DNA of 64,000 bases from Archivesica marissinica (lineage: Eukaryota > Mollusca > Bivalvia > Venerida > Vesicomyidae): positions 8,350,433 through 8,414,432 of the forward strand of contig CM026404.1 in the NCBI GenBank assembly GCA_014843695.1, written 5' to 3'. A program made the translations under genes and the position numbers. Shown here piece after piece: positions 23,238 to 33,931 of the stretch. Under the pieces are notes generated by a model that was not told where the DNA came from, did no database searches, and was given only the letters and a program-made list of their open reading frames with translations. The first letter of the stretch is position 1. Every line of letters begins with the position of its first letter.

Positions 23238-23400
23238 GGAGCCGTTACGATTGTGCCCTTAGGCAAGGCATTTAAATTCCACATTGCCTATTCTCTCTCC
23301 CTCGTGGCGATGGATTCCATCAGGAATGAGGTCTCGAGAGTGATTTATATAAGTTGAAATAACTTGTTTCGCAATCGAGCTAAAATAAATTTGTAGAAAT
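23238..23400 (+). mobile_element. SINE-B copy 4, head-truncated
   Basis: Starts at GGGAGCCGTTACGATTGTGC and matches the family through CTCGTGGCGATGG and GGTCTCGAGAGTGATTTATA to GAGCTAAAATAAATTTGTAG, followed by an A-rich stretch with C interruptions. Confidence 0.9.
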
Positions 23401-23582
23401 AAAACACAAAAAAACAACAAAAAATATGGCAATGGGCATAAACATGTCAGCTTGATAAAGTTGAAACGGTTGGCATGTCGCCATAGCAACCATATGTAAA
23501 TATATATCGATGACCCTTAATATGTTTTACTTGAAGTGAATTATTATTGAGACGAGCTTGGATTCGACTGTATATTATACTA

Positions 23583-23779
23583 CAGTCTACATTCGTTATG
23601 TTAATGTCGGTTATGTCGAATTTTCCGGTTATTTCGAAGTCGGATCAAAGTCCCAGTTCAGACACTATCGTTTTACATATAACTGGCTACGTTTATATCG
23701 AATTTCGTCAAGTCAAATTTCGGTTATGTCGAAGTATTTTGCTCGGTCCCACTGAATTCGACATAGCGGATGTAGACTG
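23583..23779. mobile_element. MITE-P2 (pogo/Tc1-mariner-like)
   Basis: Left end CAGTCTACATTCGTTATG and right end CATAGCGGATGTAGACTG form 18-bp inverted repeats with two mismatches, flanked by TA on both sides (23581-23582 and 23780-23781). The interior repeats GGTTATGTCGAA. Only one copy is visible. An overlapping 116-codon open frame is not a gene. Confidence 0.82.
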
Positions 23780-24161
23780 TAGTATACTATATGAACACAG
23801 TCTATGTCCCCTCATCCGTATGTATAGTAGCACAGTTTGTGAAGCAGGAGCATCTATAGTTGATGTGATTCGTTTGAAAAGTAAGTTATGCATTTAACAT
23901 ATAGTGACGCATAGATCTTCCTTTGTCGTAACTGTATACTACTTTTGACGAATGAGTGCTAAATCTACATAGTCAAGCAATGTACTGTTCACATGTATGG
24001 TGGAATGTCTTTGTATGCATGATAGTGGACCCGATGTTACTGAAAATGTGCGAATCGAGTATGCCTCATCTCAGCTGTTTCCTCTCTACGAATTGAGTAG
24101 CATATGCAACACTTATACCAGATGATGCATCAGCAACATTCAAGGCCTTTACTTCTGCTGA

Positions 24162-24420
24162 GGCACCTCCGTGGTCGAATGGTTACGGTCATTGACTGCA
24201 AAGCCCTCTATGTTGTCGCATTAATTCAAGTGATGAAACTATACAGATGGCTTGCGAAAGGTTGATGGTTCTACTCAGGTGCCTGTTCGTGTCTGAAATC
24301 TGAAATACTATAGCTACGATTGGCTTTCTGGGTCGTCCTTCATCGATATTAACTGGAGAGTCGGCATTCAAATGACCTACGCTGTATGTGCGACTTTAAA
24401 CACAAAGCAACAAACAACAC
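24162..24420 (+). mobile_element. SINE-D copy 1
   Basis: tRNA-like head CCTCCGTGGTCGAATGGTTA with a decayed B box, then ATACAGATGGCTTGCGAAAG, GATGGTTCTACTCAGGTGCC and a 3' end TGTGCGACTTTAAACAC. Relatives lie at 35205-35408 and 42362-42575. Confidence 0.78.
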
Positions 24421-24493
24421 AAATGTCTGCTAAAAATATAGAAACAGTAATTTTGAAATCTGACGGCAGTACTACATGATCACTATGTGTATA

Positions 24494-24671
24494 CAGTCAA
24501 ACCTGTCTTAAGCAGCCAGCCAAGGGACTCGCAGAACGTGGCTGCTTAGCACAGGTGACTGCTTAACAGAGGTAAAATATATAACAGAGTAACATATTGA
24601 GAATCTGAAAACTGGCTGCTTCATGCAGGTTGGCTGCTTAATAGAGGTGACCACTAACACAGGTTTGACTG
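24494..24671 (+). mobile_element. MITE-P1 copy 2
   Basis: CAGTCAAACCTGTCTTAAGC at the left, AACACAGGTTTGACTG at the right, TA on both flanks (24492-24493 and 24672-24673). About the same length as copy 1 (178 against 171 bp), with the same internal GCTGCTTAATAGAGGTGACC. Confidence 0.9.
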
Positions 24672-26210
24672 TATACATTTGGTGACTTGAAGTTGAACAG
24701 GTTAGTTTGTTTGTTCTATTATATCAAACGAGTCGGGAGTTAATCATATGTTCCAAAATTTTAAATTTACAAGAGTTTTTAATTATCATTACTATTAGTA
24801 TCATAGGGGATGATTGTTTGGATTAGTGCTATCTTTTCCTCGTTTCGGTATTGGAATTATAGTTGCTTCTTTCCAGGAATCGTTAATTAGGAACACTCCC
24901 AATTAGCTTGTAATTACTCAAACATGTTGTGCAATTTTAGTAATACTGGAAGATATTGGGGGCGTTTGAATAACCAACCGAAAAGTATTTGTGAAGAGAA
25001 TCCATTTGATTTGCTCAAGTCGCTTTTGCTTAAGTAGTCTGACGGGGGAGATGTTGATGTCTTGCGGTGAAATCAGACGATTGCGTAGTCGCATCGAGCT
25101 GATTTGTTGCATGCGATTTAGTGTTTGAAGAACATGTTCCTGCGGGTGTTGCATATCTGGTATTGCCAATTCTGTGTGGCCTCTGGAAACCAGATAGTAT
25201 GCATGGATATGACCCGGAGGAACCTCTCGCTCTATTATCAAGTCTTGCAGTTTCGAGATTTGGCTGAATGCGGATTGCTGCAAGTCACACAGAAGATTGA
25301 CACCTGCATTTCGTCATCGTTGTGCCAACGGCAATTGTTAGAGTAAAGTCGGCATACCTTGTCAGTTTTATCTCATTGTGTACCATTCTAAGCAATTGTA
25401 GCACTAACGAAGATCTGGGACAAAGTGAATCTAGCATCTTCAAGAGTTGCAGATAAGGAAATCCCACCGATGGCTCAAGATGTGTGCAAAGAACGAGGCT
25501 CTGCAACTCTATGGAGGTGGTCGATGTATTTTCTCACCGTTCTTATGATTTTCATGCGCTAAATTAAACTTCTACAAGAAAGGCACACTCGTTTTGCATT
25601 CAATCTAACTGTCACCCCTACTTCGCATGAATGTAGTTACAATCCTCCTATGATATCTAGTTCAGTATTTGATATTGGCTTCCCCGTTGATAGTGCCTAT
25701 TTCATATTACATTAAGAGAGATCGATGTTTACAAACACTAGTGGTGCAGTGTGTCTCAATGCGTAATAGTAGTCACATAAACAACACATGAATGGTAGCG
25801 ATACGTCATTGATTGCATCATCGATGACGTATAGCTGTTATCATTCTGACGAATCTTCGGATTTTACCGGTATCCAATAAAATGCTCTAAATTTGGACCC
25901 GGAAATAAACGGAAAAACTATCAGATTTGTTCGTGATATCTAATTAGCATAAAGTAGTCCCCTTGTCTACCCGGTTAGACGCATTTATCTCACACAACCA
26001 AAACGGCGGGACAAGCCTGTCGATAGATAGGCGAGTAATACATACCAACGCTGAATGAGCGCCGTATAAATGGGAATATTACAGTGTGTATGGGGATTTC
26101 TTTGTTATCGCTTTTGAGCCCAAGAACATCCTGTTGTCCAGAAAATTCTCCCCAGCAGCAGCCTCTTCAAGCCCAGCAAGATCATACTCATAATTGTCCG
26201 CTGTCCGATT
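24672..26210. other. Spacer with an unrecognised minus-strand open region
   Basis: Two neighbouring minus-strand open frames, 25285-25506 (73 codons) and 24918-25283 (121 codons), lie close together. The second contains PPGHIHAYYLVSRGHTELAI. I recognise no family, splice signals are not evident, and they may be chance or a decayed exon. Nothing else is seen in this stretch. Confidence 0.3.
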
Positions 26211-26373
26211 AGCGCAGTGGTCATCGCGTTCGCTTCTCACCAATGCAAACCGGGTTCGATCCTCGCCACGGTGGTCGCCAGATCGAACAGGTGGGGGGGG
26301 GGTCTCCGGATACTCCGGTTTCCTCCCACACGAATAACCACATTTACGCTTTCATCCGCGCCAACGAGAGTGT
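26211..26373 (+). mobile_element. SINE-A copy 4, 3'-truncated
   Basis: Good head CTGTCCGATTAGCGCAGTGG (A box) and B box GGGTTCGATCC, then GGTCGCCAGATCGAACAGG, a run of ten or more G, ACTCCGGTTTCCTCCCACAC and CGCGCCAACGAGAGTG-like sequence. It ends before the usual AAATAAAG tail. Confidence 0.9.
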
Positions 26374-26521
26374 AAAAGGGTGATATGTCGATATCACGAA
26401 CTCTTGAATTATGACACTTTGTTCGATAACCATTGGTGCAATCTGTCTAACATTATGTGTTGGCTATACTCGCCGTTTATATGTTAGCTTGCCAAAGGAA
26501 ATTGCATTTGCCGATTCTACT

Positions 26522-26920
26522 TAGCCTGGGTTCCAGTCTGTCGATTTTCCCATTTTTAGCTTCTGCCAAAATGAAACTCAATACGGCCATATTAATGGTC
26601 TCGGTGTTAAAATATATTTAACTTGTGGAAGTCGTGATAGCGCAGTGAATGCGCGTTCGCTTCAGGTGCGAAATGTCTGGAGTTCGAGCCCCACTGGAGC
26701 CGTTACGATTGTGCCCTTAGGCAAGGCATTTAAATTCCACGTTGCCTCTTCTCTCTCCCTCGTGGCGATGGATTCCATCAAGAATGAGGTCTCGAGAGTG
26801 ATTTATATAAGTTGAAATAACTTGTTTCGCAATCGAGCTAAAATAAATTTGTATAAACTAAAATATATTTATTTGACTGTCCAGACAAAATATATCAACT
26901 CCCGTTCCTTTCCCATGCTA
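26522..26920 (+). mobile_element. MITE-I copy 1, split by a SINE-B
   Basis: Left end TAGCCTGGGTTCCAGTCTGT, interior AACTCAATACGGCC and GGTCTCGGTGTTAAAATATA, right part TTGACTGTCCAGACAAAATA and a decayed right end. Intact relatives at 33768-33913 and 56365-56517 are about 150 bp, so the SINE at 26621-26858 is an insertion. Confidence 0.88.
26621..26858 (+). mobile_element. SINE-B copy 5, full length, nested in MITE-I with 13-bp target-site duplication
   Basis: TAAAATATATTTA occurs at 26608-26620 and again at 26859-26871, fixing the element at 238 bp. Head GTCGTGATAGCGCAGTGAAT with B box AGTTCGAGCCCC; body GGAGCCGTTACGATTGTGCC; tail AATCGAGCTAAAATAAATTT-GTATAAAC. This is the best-bounded SINE-B copy. 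Confidence 0.95.
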
Positions 26921-27106
26921 GATCCTCCTAATAAAACAAAATAAAATTCATATATTACCTGTAATTAATCTTACGTCTTTATACCTTCTTAGTATTAATT
27001 TTACGTAATGCACATACTTATATAGAATTTTATTTCATACACTCGACAATAAACATAACTTTAATGCGCGCTACATGACCTTAGATGTCGATGCGCCGTA
27101 AACACA

Positions 27107-27151
27107 CATTCATTCATTCATTCATTCATTCATTCATTCATTCATTCATTC
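27107..27151. repeat. (CATT)n microsatellite, about 11 units
   Basis: Uninterrupted tetranucleotide run. Confidence 0.97.
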
Positions 27152-28032
27152 CTAATAAAATCACGAAACATTTTGAACCTAATCAAGGTATAGATTGTAT
27201 CTCTACAAAAGAAATGCTTTAGTAGATTAGGATTGCAAAATAGTAAATCACTACATATTAATACAAATTAACGTTTCTATGGAAACCACACACATACAGG
27301 TTGTAAAACATTGATTAAATTTAACTTGTAAATGATTCTTGCACATGAAATGGGTGGATATTTAATATTATCAAACACGTCTTTCCAGAATGGATTCAGT
27401 TGTACATTTTCTCCCAGAATTTAAGTGTTTAAACAAACAGAACAACGGATTACTTTATACAAATTTATTTGCATTTAAATAACGTTAACTATCAACCAAA
27501 ATCGAAATGCAAAGTAATTTCCTATCTACAGACCTAAATGGCTAATAAATTAGTTTCCTAGTCAACGGAACGGTTTGGAACCACCACATGAGAAATGTTT
27601 ATCTAATACTTTTTCATTTGGCTAGGCTTCCTCTGATGAGAAAACGACAAGTTTGGTGTTGATATAATGTCCAATCATCATATGGATGTGTGTTATCAGA
27701 CTGTCACCGAATATCACATCATATACTCGTCATGTCTCGGGGATTATCTGTCTTAGGGTGACACAATAGAGAAAATGGGAATCTTATTTAAATAAATTGC
27801 ACATAGAAGTGTATGAAACTGACACCAGAATACGACTGCGTTGCATTAATATGCCATTTTCAAAAGTATGCGAAACTCAAAATAATTCGATGACATTTCA
27901 GTATTTCCAGGACAAAAAAGAACAACTAGACTATGTATATGTACTAGTTTTTCTTGTTAGTATTGCTTGCAATTGCGACTCGCACCAGGCTGCTCTCAGC
28001 TTCTCAACACGAAACATTCGGAATATGTTTTT
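27152..28032. other. Spacer, no gene seen
   Basis: A 95-codon plus-strand frame at 27797-28084 runs into SINE-A sequence and has no domain. Confidence 0.45.
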
Positions 28033-28305
28033 AAACTTTATTTATTTTACAATGATTGCGAAGCAAGTTTTTAACAACTTATAGTAATCACTCTCGTTGG
28101 CGCGGATGAAAGCGTATACTTATGTGGTCATTCGTGTGGGAGGAAACCATCTCGTACCATCTCACATACTTCCCGGTCCGATGATCGAACCCGGGTTGCA
28201 TTGGTGAGAAGTGAGTGCGCTAATCACTGCGTTAATCGGACATTCATATTAAAGATATTTCTGTACAAACGGATTGTCCCACTTTCTAAACAATTGCTAT
28301 CATAC
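28033..28305 (-). mobile_element. SINE-A copy 5 with 5' extension
   Basis: Tail AAACTTTATTTATTTTACAA through to the head GCGTTAATCGGAC near 28242. The core segment between GAGGAAACC and ATCTCGTACC is deleted. Beyond the head, about 65 bp (TTCATATTAAAGATAT... ACAAACGGATTGTCCCAC) is shared with the same side of copy 8 at 61184-61455. The two copies therefore share a source that included upstream sequence. Confidence 0.9.
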
Positions 28306-28978
28306 AATTGTACATTTCGTATGCCATTTTGTTCATTTGTAAACCATATATGAACTGATGGTTATATGGATACAGTTGATTGTGTGTTATAGATCAATGT
28401 ATATAATGTAAATTTATTGTATTATAATTTGACGTCTGTACAAAATGTTTGGCAAAGGCACTAAAATAAAACATTTATTTATTTACTTAATTAATAAAAA
28501 ACCTAAGGATAATATTTCGTTTATACATTTACTTACCATGCATGTATGACATATATATGCGTATACATATATACTATCGGGTAAGGTATATATGCATGTA
28601 CATTGTATTACACATGCAAATAATTAAATCATATTGGAAAGACTATTGCACTAAATATGTCTATTTTCGTTTAAAATGAAATAAATAAAATTGCATAAAG
28701 CTCAAATGATTTTGGGGTATAAAATTACAGGGCCTTCTCTTTGTTTTGTACGATGATCTGTTTTATTATGTGTGTTGTGTAGATTGTCACTACAAAATGT
28801 AGTTTCACTGTTCGCTATCTCTATCATGCATATGTTTTGACCTCATGGGCTTTTTAGCCTAATGGTTTTGAATAAAATGTCTGTCTGTATTCCTTAGAAA
28901 ATCAGTAGTGCGCAAGATTTGAAGTATTGAAATCCATCCTCATTTACATTGTTTAATGTATTTGAACATTGTTTAATG
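28306..28978. other. AT-rich spacer
   Basis: No gene or repeat partner recognised; several ATATATG-type stretches near 28548-28600. Confidence 0.5.
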
Positions 28979-29152
28979 CGAAACAAGTTATTGCAACTTA
29001 TATTAATCACTCTCGAGACCTCATTCCTGATGGAATCCATCAGCCACGAGGGAGAGAGAAGGGCACTGTGGAATTGAAATGCCTTGCTTGCCTAAGGGCA
29101 CAATCGTAACGGCTCCAGCGGGGCTCGAACTCCGGACATTTCGCACCTGAAG
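28979..29152 (-). mobile_element. SINE-B copy 6
   Basis: Reverse orientation: GCGAAACAAGTT tail, CACTCTCGAGACCTCATTCC, CCACGAGGGAGAGAGAAGG, GGCACAATCGTAACGGCTCC and B box GGGGCTCGAACTCCGG. It ends inside the head at GCACCTGAAG. It contains a small GCTT duplication. Confidence 0.9.
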
Positions 29153-29325
29153 CTCTTTAAATCATAATTATAGTGAGATTAATGTTAGCATATCACTTTT
29201 AGCATGGTTTTATTAATATTGCTGGCACAAAAAATGGGACCCTCGCATACAATGCAATTTAGTTTTTTTAAACAGAAATATACCTTTAATAAACGTTCGC
29301 TTATCATTGGTCAATACGAGACCAC

Positions 29326-29500
29326 CGCCTCCGTGGTCGAGTGGTTAAGGTCACTAACTTGTATACCACTGTAACATATGTCATCGCTAATGCTCACTGG
29401 TTCGAGCCCCACACATGCAGTGTCTGCTTATATAAAAAGTTGGCAGTTTATTACGGAGGTTGGTGTACATAGTACTGGTTAACCACCAGGAAAGGCATGT
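29326..29500 (+). mobile_element. SINE-E copy 2 with tRNA-like head
   Basis: Head CGCCTCCGTGGTCGAGTGGT (A box) and B box GGTTCGAGCCCC. These are followed by TTGGCAGTTTATTACGGAGG, TTGGTGTACATAGTACTGG and TTAACCACCAGGAAAGGCAT. It is truncated at the 3' side. It links the SINE-E body to a tRNA-like head similar to that of SINE-D. Confidence 0.78.
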
Positions 29501-30149
29501 GTATATGGCGTGTCGACATTGTTTGATATTAGGTTGCCATATGCAAGCTGTGTGAGATTGTCCACTTTATTAACACACTTAATTGTATACATGATAATTT
29601 AAGATAAGATAAGAATTTTGTTATTATAGTGACATGTTCGTTCATATATACAATATTACAATAAATATATAATTTTACTATAGCACCCGGCCCAGTGGAC
29701 CTATAAGTCACCTTAAACTTTAAATTATAATTATTAACACCCGTTAACGGTATACAATATACCATAGCCATGACAAATGATTTAATTCACAAGTTATTAA
29801 GTATGTACAAATATACATATATGGACATATAATACATTTATAGTACACACACATTTATGAATACATAATACTTCTTCTTAGCATGTAAGATTTCATTATT
29901 CGTTCTTTACTCACATTGAAGTTGAAAACTTACGTTTATATAATTATATGATGCGATTTATCACTGGGTGAAATTTTCAAAAATGTTGTTTTTCCAGAAT
30001 TATATTTTTCAGTCATTTCCTTAAGCGATTTTCAACATTTAAGGTAATTCCGTTTAGATTATTTGTTCTAAAAATGAATTTTAAACTTACATGCATAGCG
30101 ATTGCGTGACGTAACTTTAGACGTCATTTCTCGACGTAACATAGAGACT
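29501..30149. other. Spacer, nothing recognised
   Basis: AT-rich; the 80-codon minus frame at 29529-29771 has no domain. Confidence 0.5.
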
Positions 30150-30192
30150 ATTAGGTTACTGTCTTATAACATGTATAAGACAGTAACCTAAT
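30150..30192. repeat. Perfect 19-bp inverted repeat (hairpin)
   Basis: ATTAGGTTACTGTCTTATA at 30150-30168, loop ACATG, and the exact complement at 30174-30192. Perfect arms of this length with a 5-nt loop are unlikely by chance. Confidence 0.9.
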
Positions 30193-31556
30193 ATTCTATT
30201 TATCCTACATTCTGAGTGTGCACCCGACACAAACACAAACAAACTAGCCATGACAGCTTACAAACTCGCTACGCACTTGGTAATATGTTGCACATTGATA
30301 TTTCTATTTATAGATGATAAATGATAAATGACATTTCTCTGACAACAGTAGTTTCCAGAGGGGTCTCATCGAGTGCTGTTAATTCATCCCAAACAACCTG
30401 AAAGTTTGCCTGTACACGACTTTCTTCGTGACGACAGACGCTTTGTTTATTTACAAACCGTAATCTGGGTCATAAAAGTAGTCTGTCACGAAAGCTTTAT
30501 TAGGCACTGACTAATAAAGCAAAATTTATTAGGCAGGCCGTTTTTGTACGTTATTTCGCATGAAGGTAGGATAAATAACATTATCCGCCCAGTGGGTCCC
30601 TTTTGGTAAATAGCGTAATATTATTATAATGTTCAAACAAGTGTGTGCACTACGGCGGTCACGTAATGTAATCACGTACAACATATATCAAACACATAAT
30701 TCTTAAATGCCAGTTCTCCTTATATTATGTCCACTATATTATAAATTCCTTACTACACGGTTTTGAAAATATTGACATTTTACTCTTAACAATTTAAGAT
30801 TTTTATCGTAAATTCCGGAAATTCATTTTCTTCAGATAGCGATATCTCCTTATATTTTATTTATGGATATAACAATAATTCAACAACCATTTTAAAGCTA
30901 AGTACATGCCCTATATAATGTTCTATATTATATAGTATAGATATGCAAGGGTTTTTAAGATAATTGAGATTCAGTAATTATTTTGGCGGCCATCTTGGAT
31001 TTGACGACTACCTTGGGTGAACACAGACCGGTGCTCTATCTCATTACATTTCACATGTAATTAGCTACATATACACGGCATTCTATGCGTTTACCACTAA
31101 ATGAAGGATTGTACACACACATTTATCACACTGTTATTCGTGAAAAAGCCCAATTTCACTAAGAAAATTCATTCTCTACTGATTCACGTAGTCAACGGTG
31201 ACGCACTGCGATATGCAAATTACAAAATAAAAACAACGTAATTTGAATGATTTTGATCTTGGTATTATTTTTCGTATAATTCATAATGTGTTGTTAATAC
31301 AAGCATGCACACTAATTGTCTACTAAATTAATATAAATCGTCCTCTCGTGACAAAATTAATATTTCTAACATTAATTTACCTTCCGCTAATGCAACAATA
31401 TGCCTAAACTCAGGAAGATGTGTCGTATTTGCACGCCGACAGGACACATGAAAATCTTAATGTATAATAAATGAGTTTCCTCTCGAGGGATTGAATAATA
31501 ATTACATGGTCTTAAACCATCTTCACAGGTTTCGTAGGAAATATTTAATTAATGAA
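30193..31556. other. Spacer, no gene seen
   Basis: A short AATAAAGC / TTTATTAGGCA repetition near 30490-30537 is the only internal structure noticed. Confidence 0.5.
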
Positions 31557-31879
31557 TCGCGGGTTAATAGTTTCCATTGGGATATGAACTACATTGGGCG
31601 TGTTTAAAGTAAACGTGGAGGCTGGTATGAACTAGCCCACGGCTTCCACGATAACATTAAACACGCCCAAGGTAGTTCATACCAGCCTCCACAATAACAT
31701 TAAAAACGCCCACTGTAGTTCATACCAGCCTCCACGTTAACTGTAACCACATCCAATGTAGTTCATACCAGCCTCCATGTGAACTTTATACACGCCCACT
31801 GTAGTTCATACCAGCCTCCACGTTAATTGTAACCACACCCAATGTAGTTCATACCTCAATAGAAACTATTAACTCGCGA
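31557..31879. mobile_element. Foldback MITE with internal 43-bp repeats
   Basis: Ends TCGCGGGTTAATAGTTTCCA (left) and the complement of TCGCGAGTTAATAGTTTCTA (right) form inverted repeats that continue for about 46 bp through TATGAACTACATTGGG. The interior holds about five direct copies of a 43-bp unit (GTAGTTCATACCAGCCTCCA, then CGTTAA...CACGCCCA), the first inverted relative to the rest. It is non-coding. Confidence 0.85.
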
Positions 31880-32361
31880 GTCATCACTTATAGGATAAGA
31901 TTATATTTACATTAATTATTCTTTTCGATGAGACAAAGACACACTATTACACTTTCCAATATACAAATGTATTTAGGCCAAATGTGCGACTTACCGTGCG
32001 GCAGGAATCTAGTAATTAGATCATCCATAGAACAGCGTAAACTGTAAGATACGCCTTATCTTGCGAGAAGACAAATAGTCCCATGAAAGTAACACGACCA
32101 TTTTATTTATTCATTCTTAGAATACTCAATAACACTTGTTAAATAAATTAAACTTTAATTAAAACAGTTATCAAGAAACAGTAGAGGAAATGTTACTTCA
32201 AAATTAAATAACACTATAGCGGTAACATGTGCTTCTTCAGTTGTCACAGTAACAAACATGGCGGACATAACGAGGGAAAATATGTTTCGAGTGTTTTGGT
32301 TCGACTGGTTTATTAATATATTGAATGTACATATGCTGAATGAGCCACCGTGAAGCACTTG
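31880..32361. other. Spacer, no gene supported
   Basis: A 67-codon minus frame (32155-32358) follows the recombinase remnant but has no recognisable domain. Confidence 0.4.
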
Positions 32362-33014
32362 TCACATTGGATTGTCCTTTTCAAGTGAGCTGTTTTCTTC
32401 ACCTTGCTTAGTTTCAGTGGCAACTTGCTGCACTGGAGTGGGTGGGGGATTGTCAGTTACATTGTTACGGATAGCTTCAGTTGACCTACTGAGTGTGGCA
32501 ATGCTCTTCATCTTTTCGTTTTCGTTACAATACGCTTCATTTTTGTGGCTTGACATAACAATGATATGTAGAGTTTCGAACCCCTGGTCATTCATGTGTG
32601 TTATACCAGTGACCCTGACACAGTGGGGAGTGTACCATCCTGAGGTTTCAGCTGCCGTACAAATGTATCTCATAAACCCACTATATGTACGATTAGTAAG
32701 CGGCGAGTTGGTAAACCAGATATCAAACATTCCTGGAAATAGCTGTCCTGAAGATAAGTAGCTTTAGGAATTTTACTATATATCTTCCTCTAATGTCGAA
32801 CCCCTCACGGGGATGTAGACATGTTGCGCGTCAAAGAAGTTAAAAGCATAATTATCAGAAAGTTACTTATTTACTGGATTTGGTCATCCAATGTACTTAG
32901 CTACTGGACAATTTGGTAACCCAGTTACATACATACGAATGTCTGTAGGTGCTTCATCATGTGTCACCCCATCCTGAAATTCCAAAATCAAATTGTCTGA
33001 TTTTGGCGTCTGCT
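32362..33014 (-). pseudogene. Tyrosine recombinase remnant (DUF3504 / KIAA1958-like, Crypton-like)
   Basis: Two minus-strand open blocks belong together. Block 1 (about 33014-32887) reads ...SDNLILEFQDG...MYVTGLPNCPVAKYIG, with the PNCPV motif usual upstream of the catalytic part, then a stop. Block 2 (32763-32362) reads LFPGMFDIWFTNSPL, FMRYICTAAE, YTPHCVRVTGITHMNDQGFE and SHKNEA. HCVRVT matches the conserved catalytic Arg region (usually HCIRAT). SHKNE matches the GHKxE box with its His. The position where the nucleophile Tyr is expected, nine residues after that His, is Asn. The tail is Pro/Thr-rich. A SINE-G tail fragment (about 32770-32826) separates the blocks. The N-terminal half was not found. 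This looks like a dead copy from a mobile element. Family assignment is from motif recognition. Confidence 0.78.
32770..32830 (-). mobile_element. SINE-G 3' fragment inside the recombinase remnant
   Basis: CTTCCTCTAATGTCGAACCC, CTCACGGGGATGTAGACATG. The same tail occurs at 11048-11100 and 55040-55085. CCCC...GGGG can form a small hairpin. Confidence 0.7.
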
Positions 33015-33399
33015 TCGTTTTGATTTACTATGTTTAACATCGTTTTGTGTTTACTTTTAAAAATAGACGGACTTTCCCAAATATTTCATTCCTAAAACGG
33101 TCCATGTATCAATGCGCCGGAATATCAGAGAAACGCTGCCCGAAACTGCGAATGCGCATGTACGTATCTCGGCGAGCGTGATAGAGGTCTGCCTAGCATT
33201 CGTTGGAAACCGTCAATTGAAAATGTATGCAATCAGGGCACATGCATTCAAGGAACGAACTGCAATAGCGATGTAAATATTACACAATAAAGGCATTATT
33301 TTACATTCTCAATAGTGATCAGTTTTAATAACCCGAAGTAAACATATGACAACAGATATGAGCATAGACAAATTCCCATTTCTCAGATATTATTATTAT
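32831..33399. other. Recombinase block 1, then spacer
   Basis: The first part is included in the recombinase remnant. From 33015 to 33399 I see no gene or repeat. Confidence 0.45.
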
Positions 33400-33656
33400 A
33401 TGAAAACGTTGGCAGTTTCTTACGGAGGTTGGGGCACTTAACTGGTTAATCGCTGAAGTCTGTCCAGGAAATATGTTGTTAAGTAAACTGCCCGCCGGCG
33501 ATATAGCCCAACAATGACGCTGATGAAGGTATACAAGCCGAACAAACAAACAAACAAACAAACAAACAAACAAACAAACAAACAAACAAACAAACAAACA
33601 AACAAACAAACAAACAAACAAACAAACAAACAAACAAACAAACAAACAAACAAACA
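33400..33656 (+). mobile_element. SINE-E copy 3 with long (CAAA)n tail
   Basis: ATGAAAACGTTGGCAGTTTC, TTACGGAGGTTGGGGCAC, CTGTCCAGGAAATATGTTG, CAACAATGACGCTGATGAAG, then about 115 bp of pure AAAC repeats (33540-33655). The tetranucleotide run is the element's 3' tail, also seen at 44631-44788 as CAAACACACAAGCAAGC. Open minus frames (FVCLFVCL repeats) are spurious. Confidence 0.9.
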
Positions 33657-33767
33657 CATTTTCTGATATTATTAAACTTCAGTTATAATATACAATTATA
33701 TAGATAACGCTTGTTTACTCATTAGAGCATTGAGTAAGAGTTTTTGGAAGAACTGCAAAAACACCCT

Positions 33768-33913
33768 TAGCCTGGGTTCCAGTCTGTCGAGTTTTCACCA
33801 ATTTACTTCTGGCAAAATGACATTATCAGAATCTCAATACGGCCCAATTAATGATCTCGGTATTAAAATATATTTATATGACTGATCAGGCAACAACGCC
33901 TGTTCCCAGGCTA
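33768..33913 (+). mobile_element. MITE-I copy 2, intact
   Basis: Left end TAGCCTGGGTTCCAGTCTGT, right end CGCCTGTTCCCAGGCTA, giving short inverted ends TAGCCTGGG / CCCAGGCTA. Interior ACTTCTGGCAAAATGACATT and CTCAATACGGCCCAATTAAT. 146 bp, non-coding. Confidence 0.88.
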
Positions 33914-33931
33914 ATACACTCTATGAACTGT

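Noticed and set aside
23547..23897. 116-codon plus-strand open frame
   Set aside because: It overlays the inverted-repeat MITE-P2 and has no domain.
24918..25506. Two adjacent minus-strand open frames that could be an exon pair
   Set aside because: No recognisable domain, no clear splice signals, and lengths are compatible with chance; kept only as a note.
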